The notes: generated by a model not told the origin, from the sequence alone. A stretch of DNA of 64,000 bases from Niebla homalea (GCA_019925105.1 JAHGAU010000038.1:62001-126000), one strand, 5' to 3'. Counted from the first letter of the stretch, positions 22,755 to 33,875 are shown. A program made the numbers and translations.

Positions 22755-22855
22755 TGGCTCATTGAGAGGCAAAGGGCACAGGTGGTTTCAATTCGATTAT
22801 ACATATTCTACCAATAGAGATCTAGAGACAGCTCACCCCTCTTGCAGAATCTGTA

Positions 22856-23873
22856 TCATATCATCGTGCCTCGCTCAAAGCTATCACGAATCTCTGCCGT
22901 GTACTAAAAATGCCCTCGTCAGCGTGGGTCAACCAAAGAGGAGTGGACGTGGGGGACTCACCTTATTGTAGTACCTCGCCAGCTTCTGGTTGAACTGCTT
23001 GTTCTTGTCATTGATGAACGTCACATCCCCGTCATCCCTCTCATTCTCCCTGCCCCTCTCCCTCCTCTTCCTCAACCTCACATCCTCCGCCTTCTGCAGA
23101 TCCTTGACCAAGCGATCCACCGCCGCCTTCTCCGGCTTATTCTCCACGAACTCGGTACTATCCGCCGTAGCAAAGAACCCCCCAGTCTTATCTACCGCCA
23201 TCAGCTCCCCGTCCTCCGTCTCTACGATCTCCAACCCGCCCCTAGCAGCGGCCTTCTGCACCGCTTCAGCCTTTTGCTTCTCATACCCCTCGATGTCCGG
23301 TTGCAACTCTCTCAGCTGGCGCTTATAGATCTTCCGCGCATCCTGCGTGTAATCCTGGAATGCCACATCCTCTCTGTGCCGCTCCTTCTTCTCCATCCGG
23401 CGATCCCACTTTTCAGACTCGTCGACAGTCCAGTCCCACGCCCGTTTCCGCTCGAAGTCATCTCCCTGGGCCTCGGTGTCGGCTTTGAGGAGTTTGTGTG
23501 ATGCGATGGCTTGTTTGCGCTGGAGCGCGGTCAAGGCGTTGGGGTCGGTGGCAAGACGGGCGGATTCGGCGCGGGCGGCTTTGAGGTTGGCGACTTCGGA
23601 GGATTTGGCGCGGGCTTGGAGGGCTTTGAAGCGGGTGAGGCGGGAGGTGGTGGGGTCGTCTGGGGTGGGAGTGGTGGTGGAAGCAGATTGAGTGGGAGAC
23701 TCGGTAGCGGGAAGGGGTTTCGCAGTTGTGTTGGGTTCGTCTATTGATGGAGGGGATTCTGGCTCCGATCTTGTGCCTGCATCTGGTTTCGTGGGGGATG
23801 AGAGTTGTTGGGATAGTTCCGGACTCGGTCGGCCCTCACCTTGCAAGATCTTGCGTTTCTTGCTTGGAGGCAT
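22856..23873 (-). CDS. SYF2: Pre-mRNA-splicing factor Syf2
   Basis: Two exons, 23873-22962 and 22903-22856, with intron 22904-22961 near the end, giving 319 residues. The final 16 residues (YTAEIRDSFERGTMI) come from exon 2 and match the conserved C-terminus of the family. Without this splice the protein would end in a spurious tail. The N-terminal 75 residues are Pro/Ser/Thr-rich and variable. The conserved part begins with LTRFKALQARAK and contains WDWTVDESEKWDRRMEKKERH, FQDYTQDARKIYKRQL and NQKLARYYNK, mostly charged helices. Syf2 is a subunit of the Prp19-associated spliceosome complex and acts in the nucleus. Confidence 0.92.
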
Positions 23874-24350
23874 GCTAATATCGTTCAGATGTCCAGATCA
23901 GGCAGGTCTATCAAGAGATCTCGTGTGAAGTGAGGATTGAATGATGGCGAGGGTGATACACTCTGAGACTCTGAATGATTTGGCAACAGAATTGTTTCGG
24001 CTGGAAGCAAGCTGTAATTTACTGTTGCAGCTAGTTCTAGCGCAGTGTAGATCTATCACGCTCCTGCAAAAATAATTATCAAAGACCCCCCACCATCAAG
24101 ATACTTATAACTCTTTACCACGATCTTGAATGAAGAGAATCTTGGTACTAAAACTGTTCTTTGAAAAATACTCTACACTTTTCATAGGAAGAATATTCCC
24201 TGAAACCCATTCCTCATTACTGTAAAGGTCTGCCCACGTTGCAATTTTTTTTGCTGGAGAAGAGCGAGGGTCTCTGTCGCCCACCTCCATCAGCAGCGTT
24301 CTCATCGCTCGCCGTGCGCTGCGAGTGCGGGTGTGATCCGCCCGGGATCG
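23874..24350. other. Intergenic region upstream of SYF2
   Basis: SYF2 promoter side. Moderately AT-rich around 24060-24240. No gene seen. Confidence 0.35.
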
Positions 24351-24656
24351 ATGACGGTTTCTTCACGCTATTGTCTGATACGATCATCCAGCTGTTGTCG
24401 CTCCATGTCCTCCTCTTACCATTCTTACGTGGATGTTCGAGGAGTATGGTTTTGCTTGAGCGTTGGAGCCAGCATTGTGTTTTCCGTCATTGCCTGCTGT
24501 GTTTATGCTGTCTCATGGCACGCTTCTGCTCTATTCAGGTTTGGAGGAACTCTAGCTTCCATGATTGCGTCCTTGCTTCTGGTACAAGGTATAGATAAGG
24601 GGAACACGCTCAAAGAAGCCGAGCACGCGAAGGGACAAACGAGTGGTGAAGTTTGA
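24351..24656 (+). CDS. Possible small two-span membrane protein
   Basis: An open frame of 101 residues from an ATG at 24351. The middle contains two hydrophobic stretches (VGASIVFSVIACCVYAVSW and FGGTLASMIASLLLVQG) joined by a short loop, and the tail is charged (KGNTLKEAEHAKG). That arrangement is plausible for a small membrane protein. I do not recognise a family and no splice signals are needed. It could also be a chance frame in the 1.2-kb gap between SYF2 and the zinc-finger gene. Confidence 0.3.
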   Translation: MTVSSRYCLIRSSSCCRSMSSSYHSYVDVRGVWFCLSVGASIVFSVIACCVYAVSWHASALFRFGGTLASMIASLLLVQGIDKGNTLKEAEHAKGQTSGEV

Positions 24657-25099
24657 CAGTGCAGATATTATTAAAGCCCGACCCCACATCTAAGACAACA
24701 TCTACCCAAAGACGTAGACTCTCAGAGGGTTTTTGATGGCCGATTCAGGTCATGTCTATAGAGTTCACTGATATATCAGGCATTATCCACTCCCCATTTC
24801 AACCCATTTAGCGGATTTTGGATCTTTTTCAATCATTTTCATCGATTTCTTGAGAACATTCAGCTTAAGATAGCGATTTTGACTCCTTGTTCTTCTAAAG
24901 GAAGCACCAGTTGCTAACCCTGAACCTGTCTCCATATCCTTGTCAGAAGACATTCCTACTCAACAATATGACTGCCGGCCACAAGATACCCAATACGAAT
25001 ACTATCCACAACGCGGTCCAAAGCACATATAGCAAGATATCACTGCCATCATGAACAAGTCAGCAAAGATGTGATTCAGCCATGTTGAACACGCCTCAC
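24657..25099. other. Intergenic region
   Basis: AT-rich 3' flank of the zinc-finger/J-domain gene. No gene seen. Confidence 0.35.
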
Positions 25100-26536
25100 T
25101 CACACCCAGAAAGCTTTCAACCAACTGGTCGACGCGGCTTTCCTCACTTCCTCATGGTATTCCCGTCGTGACTTGACGTTAGTGAGAATGTCTGCCGCAA
25201 ACCCAACGTTTTTGGCAGTCTCGCTAATCATCTCGACTTCCATGAGGCTCAGTCCTACCTTGTGGGCCAACCGATCCGGGTGTGTCGCGATCCTCATCTC
25301 CTTGGCCGCCTTTTTGATATCCTCGAGACGACTCTCTGGGCTCACGTTCAGGATCGCATACAGATCTGGCAGTCCGTCCGGCATCTGATCGGGCCAGTCA
25401 GACTTCTTTTTGTTTTGTTTGCGCTTGCTATCAGATCCATTTGGCTCTTCAGCAGGCGGTTTTTGGTAGGACTGCCAATCATACCAGAACTTACTCCAAG
25501 ACCGAGGATCTTCTGGCCTTTTCGACTCATGAGCAGCACAGAGCTTCACGTCTTTGCTCTGGTTATACACGCAATCCTCGCATTCGTATGGATGGAAATG
25601 CTCCATGTGATGCTGCTTCAAACGTGGGACGATCAACTGTCGGCAGAAATGACAGAATCGCTGACGATGCTGCTCGTCTAACTCCTTCTGATCGCGATAC
25701 AGTTGGTGTGGACAGTGCGGACATGAGACGTGATTGTCAAGATCATGGAGCCGCCTTGCTGAAACTGAGTGGAAGAACCGGTCGCAGAATTCGCAGAAAG
25801 TATCACCGTGGTGTTTCTTCTTGTGCAATAGCAGCGCCTTCGCATTTCTAAAGGTGACGTATGTGCTGTCATTGTAGATCTCTCGACAGGCCATACACGG
25901 GAAATGAGCTTCCTCGATATGCTGATCTCTGTCCCGGGGGCACCGGAAAGTCGTCTCTTGCGTGCAATACCGGCATTGCAAAAGGCATCTGTGGACCTTG
26001 AAGAGGACTTGGTATGTAGGGTATGGCGTCAGGTCTTTGCACCGTCTGCAATGAATGTGCTTTCTCCTGACATGCTGGTTCCGCGCCTCTTTGGACCTGA
26101 AACCATAGAAGCAGCTCTCACACCACCGTTGTTCAACGTCTTTTGTATCGCTCTTCTCATGCCAGAGGTCTGGTTCTCCGACTGCCACTACCTTGCCGAA
26201 CAATTTCACTAGCTCGTCGAAGGCCTCTCGTATCTCATCATCGCTGAGCTTCTTGCGCTCACGACGTGGCCTTTCAGCTCCGACTCCCTTGCTCTTTAAC
26301 GTCCGATCTCGTGGGAGAGTGGCGAGTACCCAAGGCATTGCACCCTTGGTCATCCAGCAGTTATGCTGCCACCATTGCTTCGCTTCGAAGCGCGACTGCT
26401 CGTTAAGTCTTGTGCAGGCGTCGCATGGGTGGGCCGACTGCGGGCCAACACATGTAACCGTTGTAGGTGAAAACACAGGCTGTTGAGCTGTCGTCGCAGG
26501 ATGGGATGAGGTAGACGGCTTGGTCGCGTGAGGCAT
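25100..26536 (-). CDS. Zinc-finger protein with C-terminal J domain
   Basis: A single exon of 478 residues. After a Ser/Thr/Pro-rich start comes a Cys/His array from about residue 145 to 340: WCESCFYGFRSKEARNQH, HCRRCKDLTPYP, CRYCTQETTFRCPRDRDQH, FCEFCDRFFHS, SCPHCPHQLY, FCHFCRQL and YECEDCVYN. A Lys-rich linker leads to a J domain near residues 385-465, starting DLYAILNVSPES, with the essential HPD (IATHPDRLA) intact. J domains stimulate Hsp70 ATPase, and the fingers probably bind nucleic acid or protein. The known ribosome-associated Jjj1 has the opposite order (J first, fingers last). No signal peptide or membrane span is visible. Client and location are unknown. Confidence 0.8.
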   Translation of the reverse strand: MPHATKPSTSSHPATTAQQPVFSPTTVTCVGPQSAHPCDACTRLNEQSRFEAKQWWQHNCWMTKGAMPWVLATLPRDRTLKSKGVGAERPRRERKKLSDDEIREAFDELVKLFGKVVAVGEPDLWHEKSDTKDVEQRWCESCFYGFRSKEARNQHVRRKHIHCRRCKDLTPYPTYQVLFKVHRCLLQCRYCTQETTFRCPRDRDQHIEEAHFPCMACREIYNDSTYVTFRNAKALLLHKKKHHGDTFCEFCDRFFHSVSARRLHDLDNHVSCPHCPHQLYRDQKELDEQHRQRFCHFCRQLIVPRLKQHHMEHFHPYECEDCVYNQSKDVKLCAAHESKRPEDPRSWSKFWYDWQSYQKPPAEEPNGSDSKRKQNKKKSDWPDQMPDGLPDLYAILNVSPESRLEDIKKAAKEMRIATHPDRLAHKVGLSLMEVEMISETAKNVGFAADILTNVKSRREYHEEVRKAASTSWLKAFWV

Positions 26537-27806
26537 TGGGTGTTGTCGTGTGTTTGATGAGACTATCGGAGCACTGTCGAAGCCACTCAGTCGTCAGTTT
26601 AATGTACGGTGACGCTCCGAAGAATCACCAAATGTTCTTAATCCGGAAGCGACGATGAGATTCCCGCGACCAGATTCGTGATTTCTTGAGTATCGGTGTT
26701 TCTGTAAATACTGAATTCTCATTGTTCGCGTCTCCGCGTCTGTGTTGAGCGCGTTCGCCATCACTGTGTCATGGCGATCAACCGCATCTTCCAACAATGG
26801 CTTTGTTCCTGCTACTAATCCTCCTTCGCTTTAGGATTTGACACCGTGAATCCCAGCAACGCTCGAAACTCAGGGTTCGCTTTTTCGAATCAAGATGCGT
26901 GGTCGTCGCCATGTCCGAAAAGGTGGTGCAGGTGCTGGTCTCGGCCAGCGAGACTAAAGAGGCGCGCCAGATCAGGACTGATTTTCAACGAGACAGAACA
27001 CGAGATGAATGATGAACGATCCATCACCCTATATACGGGATTGCATCCAGGAAAGCTTGCGCAAGGAGCCTTGGATCGTATCGAGAAGTAAGTGCTACGA
27101 GAACCCTTTGTCGAAAGGCCAACGGCTTACCAATGGTATTTTGATGGACAACTGGTCTTCTTCCAGACTAAATCCTCATCCCCTGGGACGAAGCCCTCTA
27201 AGACATTGCGTTCAATCAAGACGGCGTTGGTCTGACTTAAAGATTAAATGGGAACGGAAGCCTTCTATGAGAATTGATGTGTACACGACTTCCATGCACA
27301 AGCTAAGATGGCCGAATCATGACTGGCAACCACATATCCTACTCTCAACTTGCTAATCTCTCTGGCTTCAAAATGATGCTATGCGGCAGATCACAGACTT
27401 AAGGCGAGCATGATCGCCAATGAAAGAAACCCTCCTAGTGGGTGGCTCAAAACCATATCAACTTCGTTGTGTCTTGCCGCTTTCTACCATACTCAAAAGC
27501 TGATCAGATTCAAGGTAAGCCTTCAGGTGCTGGACCATTTGGAACAAAGGACATGAGTGCTTGAGGATAGTCTTTATTTGCTCAAGCCTACTCTCAATGA
27601 CTTGCCTACCAAATCCAACAAAAGTCCGCTGCCTTTGTCTTGGTCAAGCGTAATCTCCACCCAATTTAGCAAATTGGGGAACGATGTTATTTCCCTCAGT
27701 GATATGCTCGACCCCTGCCTCTCAATGTGATCTGTCCAGTCTTTTCACTTTTCCGACTTCCTCGCGAAATAACAATCATTTTGACATCTTGATCATCGCC
27801 GACAAC
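26537..27806. promoter_or_regulatory. Divergent intergenic region
   Basis: About 1.3 kb between the zinc-finger gene and a secreted-protein gene. Open frames of 80-115 codons at 26846-27356 (plus) have no recognisable motif and no clear start, and I do not call them genes. Confidence 0.35.
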
Positions 27807-29138
27807 ATGCATCACAAACCACTCCCGACCCTGATCCTTAACCTCCTTCTTCCCACCCTCGCCCTCTCCCTCCCTCAAAACCCAGAGGCTGTTCCTTTCA
27901 AGACCGTCTCCAATACCATACTTTACGAACACATGGTCTACACAACCATTGCCTTCAACCCCTCCTCTGTGAACTCAGCGGCTCCCTCCAACAGCTCAGC
28001 CGACCAATCACCCACCACTCTCTCCATCGTCACATCTCACACCGGCACCACCACCGTTACCGCCTCCTCCACGCTCTCTCGAGCAGCTGCACCTCAAGTC
28101 GCTGCCTCCAAAGCTGTTCTCTCTAAGGGGGCTTCTTCCCAAGCCGCTCCGGCCCACGCCATACAAGGTACCGGCATTTCAGGCGCCTTCGCTACTATCA
28201 CCGCTCCCTCCTCCTCTTCCTCACCCAAGGCACCAACCACTCCCTCTCCCGTTACTCATTCAACTCCCTCCCCGACCACGGTCATCAACACCATTCTGAC
28301 AACCGTCCCATCTTCATCTCTCTCTCCATCTTCGCACACCGCCCCTACGCTCAATTCTCCTTCGCCTAACTCTCCAGCTAGCGCTCTCCCCGCTCCAACC
28401 ATCAGCCAGCAGCCCGCGGCGAGCCAACCCCTTGGAGCGAATAAGCCCCCAGCTGTCTCTCCAACCACCGCGGCGAGCCAACCTCCAGCCGTCAGCCAAT
28501 ACCCTGCCGCGAGTAAACCAGCACCACTTTCCCAACACCCGTCGCCAACACCAGCCGTCAGCCAATCCTCCGCCGCAAGCCAACCCCCAGCAGCCAGTCA
28601 ACAACACCCCACTGCCTCCCAAACCCCGCCCCAGCCCGAACCCCAACCCCCCGCCACCACCAACCACCAACCCACCCCAGCTATAACAACATCCCACCCC
28701 CCCGTGGTGGTGCCATCGCCATCGCCATCGCCATCCCAACCCACCACCAGCCCAAACTCCCCCACCCTCCCCGCCCCCTCCTCATGGCTCATCACCATCT
28801 CAGGCGGCACACCGACCTCGGTGCTCTGGCCCCTGACCACATTGCTCCCACCCATCATCCACACGCTGCCCACCGTGGACACGACGGTGGATGCCGTGTA
28901 CGCCGGGTCCCACGGTGTCAGCGCCAGTATCGCTAGTGCGGCGCAAGCGACGGTGTCGGCAGCAGGTGGTGGGGGTGTGGGAGTCGGCAATGCTGGGGCG
29001 TTGATCGGAGGAGGAGGAGGAGGAGGAGGAGGAGAGGGGGGTGTGAATGTCAATGCGATTACGTTCAAGGTGGATAAGGAGCGGCCGGTCGGCGGGCGGG
29101 ATCCTAGAGGCGTTGTTGGGGGGGTGGAGGGGCTGTGA
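27807..29138 (+). CDS. Ser/Pro/Thr-rich secreted protein
   Basis: A single exon of 443 residues from the ATG at 27807, which opens a signal peptide (MHHKPLPTLILNLLLPTLAL). An earlier in-frame ATG at 27684 would bury it. A short conserved-looking segment (TVSNTILYEHMVYTTIAF) follows. Then come some 270 residues dominated by Ser, Pro, Ala, Thr and Gln with imperfect repeats of SQPPAAS type (28400-28620), suited to heavy O-glycosylation. The C-terminal third has WLITISGGTPTSVLWPLTT, reminiscent of fungal wall proteins, and a Gly run near 29010. I see no GPI signal. It is probably an extracellular or wall protein. The specific function is unknown. Confidence 0.7.
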   Translation: MHHKPLPTLILNLLLPTLALSLPQNPEAVPFKTVSNTILYEHMVYTTIAFNPSSVNSAAPSNSSADQSPTTLSIVTSHTGTTTVTASSTLSRAAAPQVAASKAVLSKGASSQAAPAHAIQGTGISGAFATITAPSSSSSPKAPTTPSPVTHSTPSPTTVINTILTTVPSSSLSPSSHTAPTLNSPSPNSPASALPAPTISQQPAASQPLGANKPPAVSPTTAASQPPAVSQYPAASKPAPLSQHPSPTPAVSQSSAASQPPAASQQHPTASQTPPQPEPQPPATTNHQPTPAITTSHPPVVVPSPSPSPSQPTTSPNSPTLPAPSSWLITISGGTPTSVLWPLTTLLPPIIHTLPTVDTTVDAVYAGSHGVSASIASAAQATVSAAGGGGVGVGNAGALIGGGGGGGGGEGGVNVNAITFKVDKERPVGGRDPRGVVGGVEGL

Positions 29139-30421
29139 CGAGGCTTCCATTTTGCGGTTTTTCCGCGCGGTGGGTTTTGTGTAGGCGTGGGTGGGTGTGT
29201 GTGCGTCGTAATTTATTATAGAAATGTATATATTTTTGTCGTTCACGAGAGAGAGAGCGCAGGTACGGTCGGCCCTCGGGTCTTCATGCTTGGTTTTCTT
29301 GTTTCTTTCTTGAGAACTGGAAGTGAGCAGGGAGGAGGGGAGTTGAAGACCCTATGTTTTTTTGGTGTTTTCCCCTCCTGTTCTGGCCCTCGTGTGTTAG
29401 GGATGCGGGGAGGAGGAGAAGGACCTCGTTTTTTTAATGCGAGGGAGGGGAAGCGGAGGTTCTTCTCATAATTGAAAGATGTTTACTATATTCCGAAGCT
29501 TCATCTTGGTAGTGCGTTTGAAAGGCCACCTGAATCTACAAATCGTATTAATAATCTAGAAGGCAAGGTCTGAGACGGACCGTCGAAAAGTCTTGCCCCC
29601 TGTCAAGTGAAAATTGAAGACCCCACTGCATTCGCTTGAGCTTGATGCTGCTGGCTCGCAAGTCGAGTGTGAGTTAGATTTGCGCTTAGTCTATGATACA
29701 TCAATCTTCTCTATATGTTTGCAGAGTGGCTTCCAAAGCTTCACTCTCATGTTGTTCGTCCTTCACTCCTAAAATACATAACACCCCAGTGGACTGTATT
29801 AGGTGCTGTAAGTCTATCATCTGTCCAGCTATCTGAATTCCGGGAGCTTGAGAATTTTTCCCTGTCCGAGACCGCAAAAGGTTCTCCGTCGTTGAGCATC
29901 CCCAAACAATATCAAAACCATTCGAAGCTTCTAGATCCATGCTACAAGAAGGCTTGCTTGCTTGCTTACCAGGAAACAGGACTTGACCTGACTCTGTCAA
30001 GTCTTTGTCTTTAAATGAAGTCCTTTATGCCGATCGTTCACTGCTTGCTCGGCAATCGTATTCGAGAGAGTTGCTTTGAAAGGACAATGAAATCCGCGAG
30101 AACGCCTTATGGCTCTCACACACCTGTAAAGGCTCTTTCACAGCGTGTGCACAACCTTCATTTCCAGCTGTCAGACCAACGATCGCTTCAAGGGCCCGTT
30201 GATGGCGCGACAAGGATCCATTGAGTCTTCATTGCATGGCAATGCCATTCACAATGTTGTGGATAATCCAGGGTTGTCTTCACATATCCACGATGATAAG
30301 TACCGTCATCGCCTCGTATCGCTCCGAAGTCCATTGTACACTCATCCCATCTTTTTCATTTCTTGCATTTTCCCCTTGCTGGTACTGTTTCAATACTTCC
30401 CACCTTCACTTACTAATAACC
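29139..30421. other. Intergenic region
   Basis: 3' flank of one secreted-protein gene and promoter of the next (same strand). Short frames only. 29150-29460 is G/T-rich. Confidence 0.35.
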
Positions 30422-32182
30422 ATGCCTTCTAAAAAGCTCACCTCCATCCTGGCGCTGACCGCTACTCTACCCTCATCCCTCGCCATGCCCAAACCCCAAT
30501 TGGGAGAGTACCAAGTGGGTCCCGATCTCCTCATCTTCACAACCGTAGGCGGATCAATGTCGGTAGAACCAATCACCAATACCATTATCTATCCGGTGCT
30601 GGCTGTTCCGTCCGGTGCCACCACTGCTGATGGGACGGCGGCCGCGGCGACCAACACTGATAGCGTCGCTGTTGCTGCTACGACAACCGGAGCTGATGCA
30701 ACGGCACAAGGCCTGACCTCTTCGGCGGTTGCTGTTACGGCAGACTCTCAACTTTCTTCGGCAGCTGCTGCTACGACAGTGGCTACCGCCACGACAGGAG
30801 CTGCTGCCACTTCAGGAGCGGTTGTTGCTACATCAGGCGCTGCTGCCGCCTCGGGAGCTGCATCAGGAGCTGCGGACGCCTCGGGAGCTGCTGCGACGAC
30901 ACAACCTACTGCGGCGACTGAAGCTGCTGCAACGACACAAGCTCCGGCGGCTGCTGCCACCACAGAGGTTCCAGCCTCTTCAGCGGCCGCTGCCACCACA
31001 GAAGCTCCGGCCTCATCGGCGGCCGCTGCCACCACAGAAGCTCCGGCCTCATCGGCGGCCGCTGCCACTACACAAGCTCCAGCCTCATCGGCGCTTGCTG
31101 CCACCACAGAAGCTCTGGCCTCATCGGCGGCCGCTGCCACTACACAAGCTCCAGCCTCATCGGCGGCTGCTGCCACCACAGAGGCTCCGGCCTCATCAGC
31201 GACTGCTGCCACCATAGAAGCCCCGGCCTCTTCAGCGGCCGCTGCCACCACAGAAGCTCCAGCCTCATCGGCGGCTGCTGCCACCACAGAGGCTCCGGCC
31301 TCATCAGCGACTGCTGCCACCATAGAAGCTCCAGCCTCTTCAGCGATTGCTCCCACCACACAATCTCCTACCTCTTCGGCGGCTGCTACTACGACGGGAG
31401 CTGCTGGAGCTGCTGCGTCAATAGAAGCTGTTGCCTCCTCACAAGGCGCTGCCGCTTTGGCTGCTGCCGCCGCCTCATCAGCTGCTGCCGCCTCATCAGC
31501 TGCTTCGGCCTCAAGATTCGCTGCCTCATCAGGATTCGCTACATCTTCGGGATTCGTTACATCTTCAGGATACGCTCGCTCCTCAGGGTTCGCTAGCCCC
31601 TCTGGAGTGGCTCAATCTTCAGGATCCGCCCAACCGACCGGCTCTTCCAAACCAGCCTCGAAAATTACGGGCTGGGGTCTCTCCTACATCAACCCATGGC
31701 CCGTGGGCGACTATTTCAACACCTCCATCAATATCCCCCTCACCATCTGGACGTGGGACCAGGCCGGGTGCGCTGGCGAAGGCAACCAGACCGTGATCTT
31801 GAATTGGGGTACCAACGTGGTAACGCCCGCGGCCTCTTACAAGCTCGGCCGCGGGCTGGGCGAGGATGAGGGCCTTGAATTCTTCACCTTCAACAGCGGC
31901 CACACGGTTGACGTACCCCCCGGAGAGGCGGATGCGGATAAGCAAGCGAGGCCGGAATGCGCGCAGTCCACTTGGCAGGCCAACCCCTCCACCATGGCGG
32001 GCTCGCCCCCTGTCAAGACCACTTTATCGGGAGATACGTGTTACAATTTCACATTCAACGGGACTCAACAGGTCAGTTCATACTTATTTCCTTTTCCGGC
32101 GTTACCTTCCACTTGTCCAAAGAGTAGGCTGACCCTCACTTTCTCCTCATAGTGCCTTCAATATCGACACGAAGCAGAGTAA
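30422..32182 (+). CDS. Secreted protein with 12-residue Ala/Thr/Ser repeats and a four-cysteine C-terminal domain
   Basis: Two exons, 30422-32071 and 32153-32182, giving 559 residues. The second exon adds only CLQYRHEAE, which supplies the fourth cysteine of the tail. The start ATG follows a pyrimidine-rich leader and opens a signal peptide (LTSILALTATLPSSLA). After a conserved-looking PDLLIFTTVGGSMSVEPITN comes a long Ala/Thr/Ser stalk with about a dozen near-identical 12-residue units (TTEAPASSAAAA type). It ends with SGFATSSGF-type repeats. The C-terminal 145 residues form a folded-looking domain with cysteines in DQAGCAGE, ARPECAQ, GDTCYNF and QQCLQ. It resembles the end of the protein at 53504-55278. 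Probably a wall or surface protein. Confidence 0.78.
30945..31375 (+). repeat. 36-bp in-frame coding minisatellite
   Basis: About a dozen head-to-tail copies of a 36-bp unit encoding the 12-residue stalk repeat. Copies differ by a few synonymous and replacement changes. Because the unit lacks stop codons in several frames, long artefactual open frames appear on both strands here. Confidence 0.9.
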
Positions 32183-32930
32183 TGCTATAGTAATCCATCT
32201 GCTCATCGCCTGCACCGGCCTTTGTCTTGGAGGCATGATGGCGAAGAAGCAGGATGAAATATGTAGCTTCCTTCATAAATAATGTTAATACTCCAACACA
32301 CCGTCCGTTGATGCCTGAACCGACGTTTGAAATTTGATGCCTCCCAATCTCACCTTTCGCTAATAACAGATGACGCAGGCTTATATGAGTATTGAATGGG
32401 CACAGCATCAAGGTATCAAACGTAGCCAGCCCGGTAGTCGAAGCATATGGAGCCGCAGTACTTGGCTGGACAGTTGAATCATGCGATATCTGAAATATGA
32501 CACATGAAGGCACATGTATCCAGGCCCGTATCAATTGAGTCCCTGGATTTTGTGAGATCCAGGTAGATGAAACGTTTCTCATTTCCAAGTGAGCTCGTTT
32601 CCACAAGCAGGGTAACATTATAGGGCAGTAAGCATCTTGAGCTTAGATAAGAGAGTCTGATACTCATGTGAGCCCTCATATGCTTTGCTTCGGTGGATCA
32701 AGATCTCACATGTTTGTGATCTGTTTACAGGTCTTTGGTCTCGCAACAAAGCTACTTCTTGTGCGCTCACGGTGAGTAAGTAATACAGAGGTTTGCGATC
32801 CAAGGTGTTAGGTTCAAATGACGAGAGTTACTGGACTCTCGAGCTTGACCCACTTTCACTTAGCTTGTTCTTGAGTTCGTAAAGGAATGAGCAACGTGAA
32901 GAAGAATGCTTGTCATCTTTAGTAAAGCCA
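32183..32930. other. Intergenic region
   Basis: Between convergent genes. It probably includes decayed 3' sequence of the HET pseudogene up to about 32830. No intact gene. Confidence 0.35.
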
Positions 32931-33875
32931 CTACTGCGGTTTACAAGGAGGTCGGGGTTTAGCATAACCATGGCTCGGTCCGAAGTCTCCTGAGGCTGCG
33001 AAATACCCCGGGTGAGCGGCAAGGAGACCAGAATACTCCAAAGGCGCTGCCCAAGCGAATAACGACTCATCATTTGAACCTCTGAGGATCTCAGTCTGTA
33101 ATCTGTAGAAAGCTTTCGTCAAACCTTCGCCGTAAAGCAAGGGCATGTTGATGTCGAAAAGCCCAAGCAAGCAGTAAGCCATGTCTTCACCTCTGCTAGT
33201 ATTTCGGCGCGTTACCCAGCTCATCTTTTGTGCAATGCTGGCGTCTCTATGGTTCGATCTTAGGTACTTGCGAGGGATCCTTGTCGTCTCCGATATGTCA
33301 TCCTCGAGCTGCTTGGAATTACCAATGAAGGCCCATTGCTGGTCAAAGAATTTGATGTCATGCGGAGCAAGCAACTCTTGAAGCGTCCAGCCACGACTAA
33401 ACCACAAACTGTTGCAAAATTCGCGCTTCAGTGAGATCCATTCGTCAAACGTCGAAAACTTCCGAGGCCTGTTGGTGTCCGATCCTGAACGCGGCATTTC
33501 CTCAAGCCCGCTCTGTAAAGCATTGAGAATATTGACATCGGATGGCGAGTAGCGGACATCGCTCAGGTAGACAAAGCAAACGGCAGAGCGCCTGTACCAC
33601 TCGTACATGGAATTGATTGCTTCTGAGAGTTCAGCACTGCTTCATTTATCGATGCAGCGAGTATCGATCCAAATCCAGTGGTAGCCATTTTTTGCAGCCA
33701 AAGCGCAAGATTCTCGAACTTTGTTTAGACCTGGCCCTTCAAAAACCTTACCCTTCTTGAACTCCTTGTAGAGGACCTCCTTCTCCTCCCAACGGTGAGA
33801 TAGGATAGCATACACGGGAATGTCAGAATTGATGAAGTCCCCGAACTCAAGGGTCTTGGTATTTAGAAGACGCAT
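32931..33875 (-). pseudogene. HET-domain protein gene with an in-frame nonsense codon
   Basis: The start at 33875 (MRLLNTKTLEFGDF) is the classic opening of a HET-domain protein, followed by YAILSHRW, a variant of the first HET block. The second block reads WIWIDTRCIDK, then TGA at 33644-33642. The same frame then goes on as SSAELSEAINSMYEWYRRS with the third block SRGWTLQELLAP, the MSWVTRRNTSRGEDMAYCLLGLF segment and PLLYGEG, to a stop at 32931. So the stop falls inside one continuous domain, probably by a single-base change of a Ser codon. The usual Cys of the second block is Arg, and the C-terminus breaks off shortly after the domain. HET genes control vegetative incompatibility, and this copy is probably inactive. 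Readthrough or a sequencing error are alternatives. Confidence 0.85.

Noticed and set aside
26846..27356. Open frames of 80-115 codons between the zinc-finger gene and the secreted-protein gene
   Set aside because: No recognisable motif and no consistent start or splice structure. Best read as chance frames in the promoter region.
28256..29246. Gly/Trp-rich and Pro-rich minus-strand frames over the Ser/Pro-rich secreted-protein gene
   Set aside because: Shadow frames of a C-rich coding strand. The plus frame has a signal peptide and plausible protein composition.
30748..31359. Long open frames antisense to, and out of frame with, the 36-bp repeat gene (Val/Ala/Glu- and Leu/Pro-rich)
   Set aside because: They exist only because the repeat unit contains no stop in those frames. 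The plus-strand frame has the signal peptide, splice site and folded tail.
32931..33875. Two separate HET genes rather than one broken gene
   Set aside because: The two halves are in the same frame, carry complementary parts of one domain and are separated only by the stop codon.
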